Positions 35,919 to 42,608 of a stretch of DNA of 52,167 nt are shown piece by piece. The position numbers and the translations under genes are program-made. The notes under the pieces are model-generated. The model saw only the letters and a list, made by a program, of their open reading frames with translations, was not told the origin of the DNA and did no database searches. Origin of the DNA: an uncultured Alphaproteobacteria bacterium (GTDB lineage Bacteria; Pseudomonadota; Alphaproteobacteria; Parvibaculales; Parvibaculaceae); assembly GCA_903889655.1 (NCBI GenBank), contig CAISYL010000048.1:1-52167 (forward strand), read 5' to 3'. Position 1 is the first letter of the stretch. Each line of letters begins with the position of its first letter.

Positions 35919-36967
35919 TGAGCGCGAGCGGCACGGCACGGGCAGGCTTCCTCGCGCAAGTGGAAGCCTGCCGGCTCCTCGGCTCGCCCTTCACGGCGCG
36001 GGTTTGCGCGCTGCTCGGCGAGCGGCTTCGGCCGGAGACGGAGTTCGGCCGGCGGATTCTCGGCTGGAGCGGACATCCGGGGCTGGATGCGCTGCCGCTG
36101 AGGGCGACGGGCGGGCTCAACGCGCTCGCCCGTTCGGGGCGCTCGCCGGCGCTTGCCGCCGTCTATCCGCCGCACGAGGCAACGGACGAGGCGCTCTGGG
36201 CGGCGATCGAGACGGCGATGACAGAACACGATCCGTTTCTCGCGGCCTATCTCGACAGTCCGCCGCAGACGAACGAGGTCACGCGGTCGAGCGCCGTTCT
36301 CGGCGGATGTCTGCACATCACCGCGGCGACGGGATTGCCGCTCGACCTCCACGAGATCGGGGCGAGCGCCGGCCTCAACCTCAATTTCGATCAGTATGCC
36401 TACGATCTCGGGGATGCGCGCTGGGGTGCCTCCGGGGCGGATGTCCGGGTCGTTTCGCGCTGGGACGGGGCGATGCCGCCGCTCGATGCGCCGTTGTCGA
36501 TCCGGAGCCGGCGAGCCTGCGACGTCAATCCGATCGATGCGCGGCGGGACGAGGACCGCGCGCGGCTTCTTTCCTATGTCTGGCCGGATCAGGTGGATCG
36601 GCTCGGCCGGATCGAGGCCGCACTCGGCTTTGCGGCGCGGGCCGGCACAGTCGTCGAGAAAGCCGATGCGGCGGATTGGGTCGAAGCGAATTTCGGTGCG
36701 GCCGGTACGCCGGGCGGCGTGAAGGTTCTCTTTCATACGATCGTCTGGCAGTACCTGCCGCCGGAGGTGAAGGCGCGCATTGCGGCGGCCATGCAGGCAG
36801 CGGGTATGGCGGCGACAGCCGATGCGCCCGTCGCCTGGCTTCGCGTCGAGGCGGACGATGTTCAGGGCTCGGCGGGCATTCGCCTCACGCTCTGGCCCTC
36901 CGGCGAGGAGAGGCTTCTCGGCCGCGCGGATTTCCACGGACGCCGGATTATCTGGAACGAGGGCTGA
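35918..36967 (+). CDS. DUF2332-family protein
   Basis: The 349-residue protein matches DUF2332, a Rossmann-like family that resembles SAM methyltransferases: GGCLHITAATGLPLDLHEIGASAGLNLNFD (in pieces) is the signature. It ends with a LFHTIVWQYLPPEVKARI helix and a beta C-terminus (RLTLWPSGEERLLG). The start codon overlaps the citrate synthase stop (TGATG), so it is probably co-translated. The function is unknown; the pairing suggests a role in acyl-CoA or organic-acid modification. Confidence 0.85.
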   Translation: MSASGTARAGFLAQVEACRLLGSPFTARVCALLGERLRPETEFGRRILGWSGHPGLDALPLRATGGLNALARSGRSPALAAVYPPHEATDEALWAAIETAMTEHDPFLAAYLDSPPQTNEVTRSSAVLGGCLHITAATGLPLDLHEIGASAGLNLNFDQYAYDLGDARWGASGADVRVVSRWDGAMPPLDAPLSIRSRRACDVNPIDARRDEDRARLLSYVWPDQVDRLGRIEAALGFAARAGTVVEKADAADWVEANFGAAGTPGGVKVLFHTIVWQYLPPEVKARIAAAMQAAGMAATADAPVAWLRVEADDVQGSAGIRLTLWPSGEERLLGRADFHGRRIIWNEG

Positions 36968-36971
36968 CGTG

Positions 36972-37391
36972 TCAGCAGGGCGGCTTCGAGCCGAAGGCGG
37001 CGCGGGCGAGTTCGATGGCGGGTTTGTCGAGCAAAGCGGGGCGCCAGTCGGCCTGGTGGACGATCTTCGCGGCAAGCTGATCGAAGGTTTGCGGGCCGGC
37101 GACGCTTGCGCATTCGTCGGCGGCGGGCGGCAGGTCGAGCGCCTTTTTCGTGTCGCCGTTTTCGCGGACATAACGGGCGGACGAAAAATAGCCGGCTATG
37201 TACTGGCGGCAGTAAAGCGCCGGGCGCGGCGTCGGGCCCTGCGGGTTAATGGTGTATTCGGCCAATACCTGGCAAGCGGCATAGAGATCGCGGCCCGTGG
37301 AGATGCGGACATGAGCGCCGGCGGTCGCCGCAGAGGCGCAGGTCACGGTGGCGAGCCCCAGTAAAAGGGTCGCCTTTATCGATGAATTCAT
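36972..37391 (-). CDS. Rap1a/Tai-family-like secreted protein
   Basis: The 139-residue product has a signal peptide (SSIKATLLLGLATVTCASAATAGA). The mature part carries the Rap1a/Tai pattern: TGRDLYAACQVL, CRQYIAGYF with paired Cys, then ECASVAGPQTFDQLAAKIV and a PAIELARAAFGSKPPC tail. Rap1a/Tai proteins are periplasmic immunity proteins against type VI secreted amidases. No effector gene lies nearby, so this may be an orphan or a house-keeping relative. It is divergent from the gene at 37490. Confidence 0.72.
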   Translation of the reverse strand: MNSSIKATLLLGLATVTCASAATAGAHVRISTGRDLYAACQVLAEYTINPQGPTPRPALYCRQYIAGYFSSARYVRENGDTKKALDLPPAADECASVAGPQTFDQLAAKIVHQADWRPALLDKPAIELARAAFGSKPPC

Positions 37392-37489
37392 TGCAGAGCC
37401 TCCTCCCGCCCTCGACAATACCCTTGAACGGGGCAAGCATCGAGGTGGGGAGCGGCGGCGCCGGATTGAAGGGGCTGCCTGAGGGGGAA

Positions 37490-38599
37490 ATGAAGTCTCG
37501 GCTGCTCATTTATGGCGTCGATACCTGGCAGGGCGCGTTCGTTTCGCGCCGTGCGGCCGCGTCATGCCCGCATATCGGCGGCGGACGAGAGATCGCCCGC
37601 GTCGCGGCGCATGCGAACGGGTTCGGCGGTGGATCGATCGAGCCGCGCATCTTCGGGCTCGGAGACAAGGCGCGCATCGTCTCGCAGCTCGACGACACGG
37701 CCGTGCTTCTCAATTGCGCCACGCCCTTCACCGGGACGGCCGGGCCGCTCGTCGATGCCTGTATCGAAACCGGCACGCATTACATCGATCTCGGCAGCGA
37801 TCGCGCGCATATAGCGGCGCTGCTCGCGCGCCATGACGAGGCCTTGAAAGCCGGCATCGCGCTGGTGCCCGGCGCCTGTTTCGATTTCGCGGCGGCGGAT
37901 GCGATGGCGGCGCGGCTTGCGGCGATCCTGCCGACGGCGCGGGCGCTGACGCTCGGCGTGAAACGAAGCGGCCGCAACGAGGCGGAGGCGCGCGTTCTCG
38001 TCGCGGCGCTGGGCGTTCCGGGCGAAACCATCAGAAACGGGCAGCTCGTCGCGGCGCGGGCCGGGGAGCGGATGCTTGATTGCGATTTCGGGCAGGGCGC
38101 GGAAGCGGCGGCACTCGCGCCGTGGCGCGGCGAGGGTCTCGCCTGGCGGCGTCGTGGACCCTATTCGACGATCGAGACTTACGAAGTCCTGCCGACGATG
38201 CTCCTGCGGCTGCTGAAGCCGGGAACGCTGCGCGGCGCGATGTTCCGCCGGGGCTGGGGCATGAAGAGGATCGAGCGCCGGCTGTCGCGCGGCCGCGAAG
38301 GCCCCTTCGACATCGAATTGCAGCGGAGCCGCGCGGCGGTCTGGGGCGAAGCACGGACACCGGACGGGCGAATTGCGCGCGCCAGGCTCGAGACGCCGGC
38401 GGCGGCGATCTATACGGCCGAGGTCGCAGCCCTGGTCGCGCGGAAGCTGCTGGGGGAAGGCGGCGGCGCCGGCGGGCTCCGCCTGCCGTCGGAGATCGGC
38501 GGGGCGACGCTCGTCGAAGGGATCGAGGGCGTCACATGGCGGGAGATGGCGGAGGCGGTCGACGCCGCCGTCGACCTGCCGGCATCCGGCGTCGCCTGA
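37490..38599 (+). CDS. Saccharopine-dehydrogenase-like NAD(P)-binding protein
   Basis: The 369-residue protein is related to trans-acting enoyl reductase and saccharopine dehydrogenase NADP-binding domains: VLLNCATPFTGTAGPLVDACIETGTHYIDLGSD (in pieces) and GIALVPGACFDFAAADAMAARLA are characteristic. The N-terminal GATGYTG nucleotide loop is replaced by GVDTWQG (residues 9-15), keeping only the first and last Gly, so cofactor binding may be lost or altered. GAGGGGGAA precedes the ATG at 37490. Its true role is unknown. Confidence 0.8.
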   Translation: MKSRLLIYGVDTWQGAFVSRRAAASCPHIGGGREIARVAAHANGFGGGSIEPRIFGLGDKARIVSQLDDTAVLLNCATPFTGTAGPLVDACIETGTHYIDLGSDRAHIAALLARHDEALKAGIALVPGACFDFAAADAMAARLAAILPTARALTLGVKRSGRNEAEARVLVAALGVPGETIRNGQLVAARAGERMLDCDFGQGAEAAALAPWRGEGLAWRRRGPYSTIETYEVLPTMLLRLLKPGTLRGAMFRRGWGMKRIERRLSRGREGPFDIELQRSRAAVWGEARTPDGRIARARLETPAAAIYTAEVAALVARKLLGEGGGAGGLRLPSEIGGATLVEGIEGVTWREMAEAVDAAVDLPASGVA

Positions 38600-38602
38600 T
38601 CC

Positions 38603-38881
38603 TTACTGCGAGGGCTGTTCGAGGCCGAGCCAGCGGTCCTTCAGCTTCGACACGCATTCGCCTTCGGAGTACTGGCTCGTGACCATGCGGGCCATGTTTT
38701 CGGCCGCTTCGGGCGTCTTGCCGGGTTCTGCGCCGACGGCCTTGGCCATCTGCGAATAGGCGTCCCGCGCCATGTCCTTGGCGAGGATGCGGCAGGGATC
38801 GAGCGTTCCATAGCGCAGAAACGGGACGACGATCACGGCCAGCACGACGACAACGATCAGTCCAAGGATGATCCGCATCAT
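38603..38881 (-). CDS. Small membrane-anchored protein of unknown function
   Basis: The 92-residue product starts MMRIILGLIVVVVLAVIVVPFL, a single N-terminal membrane segment, then a polar domain with two Cys (DPCRILAKDMARDAYSQMAK, SEGECVSKLKDRWLGL). GAGGGGAAT precedes the tandem ATGs. It is probably anchored in the inner membrane facing the periplasm. It lies 7 bases after the lipoprotein gene, in the same direction, so the two likely form an operon. Confidence 0.75.
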   Translation of the reverse strand: MMRIILGLIVVVVLAVIVVPFLRYGTLDPCRILAKDMARDAYSQMAKAVGAEPGKTPEAAENMARMVTSQYSEGECVSKLKDRWLGLEQPSQ

Positions 38882-38888
38882 ATTCCCC

Positions 38889-39206
38889 TCAATATCCGCT
38901 CGGGCCATTCCGGCGGCCGTAGCCATAATCGCTGCCGGCGCCCGGCGCGTTCGACGTGCTGACGCGGCAGGAATTGAAGCCCGCCTTCCAGCCGGCGCGA
39001 TAGGGCTTGCTGGTGCGCCACATGTCGGGATCGCGGATGACGGTCGAGGGGTTGCCGGCGACATAACCCGTGCCGGTACCGCAGCCCGCCGTATAGCCGG
39101 TCTGGTAATCCGGGTCCTGCGTGTCGTCGCTGGCGCAGCCGGAAACCGCGAGGCCGAGACCCAGAAGGGCGGCGAGCAGGGCGGCTTTGTGGACGTTGAT
39201 GACCAT
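38889..39206 (-). CDS. Small lipoprotein
   Basis: The 105-residue protein has a type II signal with lipobox LAVSGC (Cys24) and a mature region with Gly/Tyr-rich segments (DPDYQTGYTAGCGTGTGYVAG, KPYRAGWKAGFNSCRV in pieces). The two later Cys residues may form a disulfide. It is probably anchored in the outer membrane. The family is unknown. The mobile element is inserted 78 bases upstream of its start codon, so its native promoter may be disrupted. Confidence 0.8.
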   Translation of the reverse strand: MVINVHKAALLAALLGLGLAVSGCASDDTQDPDYQTGYTAGCGTGTGYVAGNPSTVIRDPDMWRTSKPYRAGWKAGFNSCRVSTSNAPGAGSDYGYGRRNGPSGY

Positions 39207-39276
39207 CGTTCTTTTCCTCGAGGCTCCGATTTCGCGGCGAAGCATAGCCGAGTGCGACAGGCGCGCAAACCGCACG

Positions 39277-39284
39277 CTCGGCAC
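39277..39284 (+). repeat. Left 8-bp target-site duplication
   Basis: CTCGGCAC directly abuts the left inverted repeat and is repeated exactly at the right end (42590-42597). Eight- to nine-base duplications are typical of the IS1 family. Confidence 0.95.
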
Positions 39285-39303
39285 GGTACTGCCTCAGTTT
39301 GAA
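39285..39303 (+). repeat. Left terminal inverted repeat
   Basis: GGTACTGCCTCAGTTTGAA; perfect inverted match to 42571-42589. It overlaps the transposase stop codon. Confidence 0.95.
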
Positions 39304-40172
39304 TTTCTCTTTTTGTAGGGGCCGCGCTTTGTCGGGACGACCTTCGCGTCGATCCGGGCCAGAACATCTTCAAAGCCAAGGAAGCTCGGGGCGATACCAG
39401 CGGCCATTGCCGGGGTCATTTTCAGGCTCTTGTGCGACCGGATGAAGTTATAGAACACGGTGTAGAGCGCGATCATGTGGACGTGGTTTGCGAGCTTCTT
39501 GGAGTGGGCATTCGTAAGCCGGGTAAACCGGCGCATGTGCATCCGCATGGAGAGATTGGACCGCTCCACATGCGAGGTCGAGACGCGCTTAATGTTCGGG
39601 TTGCCTTCGATCCGGTCCTTGCGGATACCGATGCACTTAGCCGGTGAATAACGGGTTTCCGGGCCAGCCGCGCCTTGGCCGTAGAGCTTAATCAGCATGG
39701 CGTAGTCCACGTCCGCGCCGAACGCGCCTTCCACGGCCTCCAGATAAGCCTTGTGGCCGTCCGTCGTAAGCTGGACGCGGTTAGTAAGGCGCGAGCGAAG
39801 ATCGTCCATGAGGGCGATTGCAGACTGCCCCGAACGGTCGCCAACAAAGTAAGACACGATCAGCTTGCTATCGGCGTCGAGCGCCGTCCACGTCCACACG
39901 TCGCCAGCGTCTTCGGGCGCGGCCTTGGCCGTTTTGACGTTCTTTTCCTTGCAGTAATTGAAGCTCCAGATTTCGTCGTACTGAATACGGCTCGCTTTCA
40001 CGCCGCGCATCATCTCGTCGTGCATCTCAAGCGCGGCCTCGCCAGCTTCCTCAAGCAGCTTGGAAACCGTGTTTAGGCTCACGTCCACAACGCGAGAAAT
40101 CGACCGCATGGACGATCCCTCGCAAAGCATGGAGAGGATTTGGACGCGCTTCTGGAGGGGCAATTTGTTCAT
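39294..40172 (-). CDS. IS1-family DDE transposase, single frame
   Basis: The 292-residue protein has an N-terminal HTH (about 5-45, KRVQILSMLCEGSSMRSISRVVDVSLNTVSKLL in pieces) and a DDE core: D66 in QYDEIWSF, D138 in TTDGHKAY and E203 in SHVERSNLSMR. It is encoded in one frame, unlike classical IS1, which needs a frameshift; single-frame IS1 relatives are known. A basic tail (KRGPYKKRNSN) ends inside the left repeat. It appears intact and probably active. Confidence 0.92.
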   Translation of the reverse strand: MNKLPLQKRVQILSMLCEGSSMRSISRVVDVSLNTVSKLLEEAGEAALEMHDEMMRGVKASRIQYDEIWSFNYCKEKNVKTAKAAPEDAGDVWTWTALDADSKLIVSYFVGDRSGQSAIALMDDLRSRLTNRVQLTTDGHKAYLEAVEGAFGADVDYAMLIKLYGQGAAGPETRYSPAKCIGIRKDRIEGNPNIKRVSTSHVERSNLSMRMHMRRFTRLTNAHSKKLANHVHMIALYTVFYNFIRSHKSLKMTPAMAAGIAPSFLGFEDVLARIDAKVVPTKRGPYKKRNSN

Positions 40173-40219
40173 GCCCCTAGTATCTGAACTTTTATGCTTG
40201 GCGTCAAGTATTAATTTCT

Positions 40220-41299
40220 CTACGAAATTAACTTCAGTCCACGGTAGTTTCCGATGGCAGGGGCGCCATCAGAGTTGGAAAGCATGTTCGTGAGTCCGAA
40301 CAACAGATTTTCAATTTCCGGCTGCGGAACATGCATTTGTTCGGCGATATCCTTTTTCGTGATTTTTTCATTCCACAAGGCCGTCAGCACTTTTTGCCAA
40401 ACAACCGATTGCTCACGAGCAATCCCGAACGGCTCTGCGGTTCTGTATCCCAACTCTGTGGCTTGAATACAGAACATCCGATATTGCCAGTCAGAGATAA
40501 TTTCCAACCAACGAAGGCGATAAATCATCGCCATAACGGATACAGACCAACGTTTCTTGGCTTCAATAATTTGATTAAGGGTGTGAACGCGCGGAATTTT
40601 TGCAAGCACGTCAGCGGCAGGCATCAAGAAAGAAGAGGCAAATTGGTTTGCTTGATCCTCCGCCTTCCGTCCCTTCGGCCCCCCATGCTTGTGCAACACA
40701 AGATGCCCAAGTTCATGCGCTGCATCGAAACGACTGTGTTCAGAGGTTTTCATCATATTCAAGAACACAAACGGCCTTTCGCCTCTCCAAACAGAAAAGG
40801 CATCAACGGTTCGTGTATTCTCGGCAAGAGAAAATATACGAATGCCCTTTGCTTCCAATAAATTTACAGCATTTTTTATAGGTTGCTCTCCGAGCGCCCA
40901 TTCTTGGCGAAGCGAGCGCGCAGCCACTTCAGGATTTTCGCCTGATAGGTCAATTAAATCCGGTTCGGGCAACGCAAAGCGAGCGTCTACCCAATCAGAA
41001 AGCGCATAGGCAATTGTTCCAGCCGCGAGGGCTGAATCTCTGTCTTTTGCAGACATAGCGGACATGCTGCGGAAACTGGCCGCATCCGCGACAACTTCAT
41101 CAATGTCTTCCGCATGAAAAAACTCGACGGGAAAATTCAAGATTGCCGAAATTTTTGCCACAACGTCGTCGGGCGGCACTATCTCCCCATTCTCATAACG
41201 CAATACAGTGTGCGGAGTAACACCAAGAGCGCTAGCGAATCCCTTTTTTGTCAGCCCCCGTCTGCGACGGGCGAGGCTGAGTCTTGCAGGCGTAAACAT
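40220..41299 (-). CDS. XRE HTH-ImmA/IrrE zinc peptidase fusion
   Basis: The 359-residue protein has an N-terminal XRE helix-turn-helix (about 5-60, GLTKKGFASALGVTPHTVLRYENG in pieces) and a COG2856-type metallopeptidase domain with H195-E-L-G-H199 and Glu214 as the likely zinc ligands. A C-terminal helical region (about 240-359) follows. Such fusions cleave or control a partner protein and act in phage and conjugative-element switches or toxin-antitoxin systems. Here the partner is probably the 210-residue product encoded 5 bases upstream. The body composition is AT-richer than the chromosome. Confidence 0.92.
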   Translation of the reverse strand: MFTPARLSLARRRRGLTKKGFASALGVTPHTVLRYENGEIVPPDDVVAKISAILNFPVEFFHAEDIDEVVADAASFRSMSAMSAKDRDSALAAGTIAYALSDWVDARFALPEPDLIDLSGENPEVAARSLRQEWALGEQPIKNAVNLLEAKGIRIFSLAENTRTVDAFSVWRGERPFVFLNMMKTSEHSRFDAAHELGHLVLHKHGGPKGRKAEDQANQFASSFLMPAADVLAKIPRVHTLNQIIEAKKRWSVSVMAMIYRLRWLEIISDWQYRMFCIQATELGYRTAEPFGIAREQSVVWQKVLTALWNEKITKKDIAEQMHVPQPEIENLLFGLTNMLSNSDGAPAIGNYRGLKLIS

Positions 41300-41304
41300 C
41301 GCAT

Positions 41305-41937
41305 TTACTTCCGACGAATATTGATCTCAAAGTCTTGTCCACCGCTGTCTATCGGCTTCTCAATGACAATGCGTTCCCATTCACCAGGAGGAAGAATCCA
41401 AATTCTTTCGCTGTAGCCTACGAAATAACCTGATTTAAAATCGATCGGTCGAGAGAGTTCTGCGCGGACCAGTTTCCCATCGTCGAATACACAAAGCTGC
41501 CAATGGTCGAACGCCCCATCCTTAATTTCTTTTGGATGCTCTGACCGGAACAACTCAAACTGGCTGTTCAAATCCGTAATCTTCTCGGTAGCTGGACCCT
41601 TTGGAGTGCGGTTCCTTGGTGAGCGCAACGGATCGCACACGCCATAATCCGCGTTCATGATCGTTATTTTTTTGTGAAACTCATTATGAGAAATATGTTC
41701 GACGCCGTTATCGTCTCCCATATCCCATGCCTCGCGGCAGAAGATTTGTCGCATACGCGTTACGCCAGCGTCCCAAGCAAAATATCCGGGAGAGGCTTTG
41801 GGGTTGTGATCGGTACAGGAAGCGCGTGCAGCAACCATCGCCTTAACGACTTCAATCCATTGGTCGCGGGTTGAATTGAAGTATTGAGATAAGCGGCGGT
41901 CACACATACGCCGATCTTGATGGATAACAGCAGCCAT
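41305..41937 (-). CDS. Unknown protein, partner of the ImmA/IrrE gene (candidate toxin or substrate)
   Basis: The 210-residue soluble protein has many aromatic and charged residues and no domain I recognise. Notable segments are RDQWIEVVKAMVAARASC, AWDAGVTRMRQIFCREAW and ILPPGEWERIVIEKP. GGAG precedes its ATG by eight bases. Only five bases separate it from the XRE-ImmA gene, so the two form a strict two-gene operon behind a 48-base dyad. In the XRE-COG2856 module class, the neighbour is usually the toxin or the peptidase's target. That role is an inference. Confidence 0.72.
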   Translation of the reverse strand: MAAVIHQDRRMCDRRLSQYFNSTRDQWIEVVKAMVAARASCTDHNPKASPGYFAWDAGVTRMRQIFCREAWDMGDDNGVEHISHNEFHKKITIMNADYGVCDPLRSPRNRTPKGPATEKITDLNSQFELFRSEHPKEIKDGAFDHWQLCVFDDGKLVRAELSRPIDFKSGYFVGYSERIWILPPGEWERIVIEKPIDSGGQDFEINIRRK

Positions 41938-41947
41938 ACCAGAATCT

Positions 41948-41995
41948 CCGCGTAACTTTTTTCAATCACGAACGTGACACCAAAAAGTTACGCGG
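41948..41995. promoter_or_regulatory. 48-bp nested dyad upstream of the two-gene module
   Basis: CCGCGTAACTTTTT (41948-41961) and AAAAAGTTACGCGG (41982-41995) are a perfect 14-base inverted repeat. At the same centre (41971.5), TCACG and CGTGA form an inner dyad (41966-41970 and 41973-41977). It lies just before the 210-residue gene's start, so it is probably the operator of the XRE protein. It is less likely a terminator because no T run follows. Confidence 0.75.
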
Positions 41996-42006
41996 TCAAT
42001 AGGCTG

Positions 42007-42240
42007 CTACTGCTTCCACCGTTTTTCAGCCGCCTTCTTGGCAATCTCCGACCGCTTCTTCTTGCTGAGGCTCTTGGCGCGCGCCGCACCACCCAAGCGG
42101 CCAAGCTCGGCGGCGGCGGCATTCTTGCCCGGCTTCACGTCTGGCGTGTCTTCAATCTCGCCCGTCGCGATCTTCATGATCTTGACCGCGTTGCCAATTA
42201 CATCGGCAGGCCGCTTCTCGCCTTTGGGGCCTTTAGGCAT
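42007..42240 (-). CDS. Small basic cargo protein with a GGxARAxxLS-RSEIAKKAA motif
   Basis: The 77-residue protein ends in a strongly basic helix: LGRLGGAARAKSLSKKKRSEIAKKAAEKRW (in pieces). This C-terminal pattern recurs in many small proteins of unknown function on mobile DNA. It is predicted soluble and may bind nucleic acid. Its ATG directly follows the stop of the 84-residue gene (TAA then ATG), so the two are coupled. Confidence 0.7.
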   Translation of the reverse strand: MPKGPKGEKRPADVIGNAVKIMKIATGEIEDTPDVKPGKNAAAAELGRLGGAARAKSLSKKKRSEIAKKAAEKRWKQ

Positions 42241-42495
42241 TTAGGACTTGTCCTTGGCAACCTGCCGCGAAACTTCATGGTCATTGACGCTCTCGATTGC
42301 ACGCGCCATACGCTCCACAAGATCGCCGACCTCTTTCTGTATCGCGGCACGGCTGATGCCTTTCATATCCGCCGCCGCCCAACAAGCAACCGCCTTTTCC
42401 TTTGCCTCCGAGGCATCGCCTTCGGGCTCGTACCCGGTGGCATGGATATTCTCTTCTATCCACGCCTCTACAAATTCCGCTGCTTTTTCAGCCAT
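42241..42495 (-). CDS. Small acidic cargo protein of unknown function
   Basis: The 84-residue protein starts MAEKAAEFVEAWIEENI and is helical and acidic (EPEGDASEAKEKAVACWAAADMKG). AGGAG precedes the ATG at 42495 with ideal spacing. An in-frame extension to 42558 lacks a ribosome site. It pairs with the basic 77-residue product, which could form a charge-complementary complex. The function is unknown. Confidence 0.65.
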   Translation of the reverse strand: MAEKAAEFVEAWIEENIHATGYEPEGDASEAKEKAVACWAAADMKGISRAAIQKEVGDLVERMARAIESVNDHEVSRQVAKDKS

Positions 42496-42570
42496 GCTAT
42501 CTCCTGTGCTTTCCGCTAAGCATATAGGAGTTAGATGCGCTGGGCGACACCCGGTCAAGAGCCGTCAGAT

Positions 42571-42589
42571 TTCAAACTGAGGCAGTACC
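42571..42589 (-). repeat. Right terminal inverted repeat
   Basis: TTCAAACTGAGGCAGTACC, the exact reverse complement of the left repeat at 39285-39303. Confidence 0.95.
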
Positions 42590-42597
42590 CTCGGCAC
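42590..42597 (+). repeat. Right 8-bp target-site duplication
   Basis: CTCGGCAC, identical to 39277-39284. It lies 11 bases past the stop of the esterase gene, so the insertion fell in the esterase's 3' gap. Confidence 0.95.
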
Positions 42598-42608
42598 GAC
42601 GTTTCAGA

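Larger units (their letters stand above)
39285..42589 (-). mobile_element. Complete IS1-type element with cargo genes, 3305 bp
   Basis: Both ends carry GGTACTGCCTCAGTTTGAA as perfect 19-base inverted repeats, flanked by an identical 8-base CTCGGCAC duplication. The transposase lies at the left end, with its stop codon inside the left repeat. Between its 5' end and the right repeat lie four cargo genes on the same strand. No internal copy of the terminal repeat is present next to the transposase, so the whole 3.3 kb transposes as a unit. The cargo is visibly more AT-rich than the chromosome. It sits 11 bases past the esterase stop at 42609. Confidence 0.93.

Noticed and set aside
40173-40260. 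A possible inner right end of a shorter insertion sequence just upstream of the transposase
   Set aside because: No copy of the 19-bp terminal repeat is present there, while a perfect copy with target duplication lies at 42571-42597.
41948-41995. The 48-bp dyad considered as a Rho-independent terminator of the small cargo genes
   Set aside because: No T run follows the stem on the minus strand, and the position directly before a start codon fits an operator better, though a structural RNA role is not excluded.
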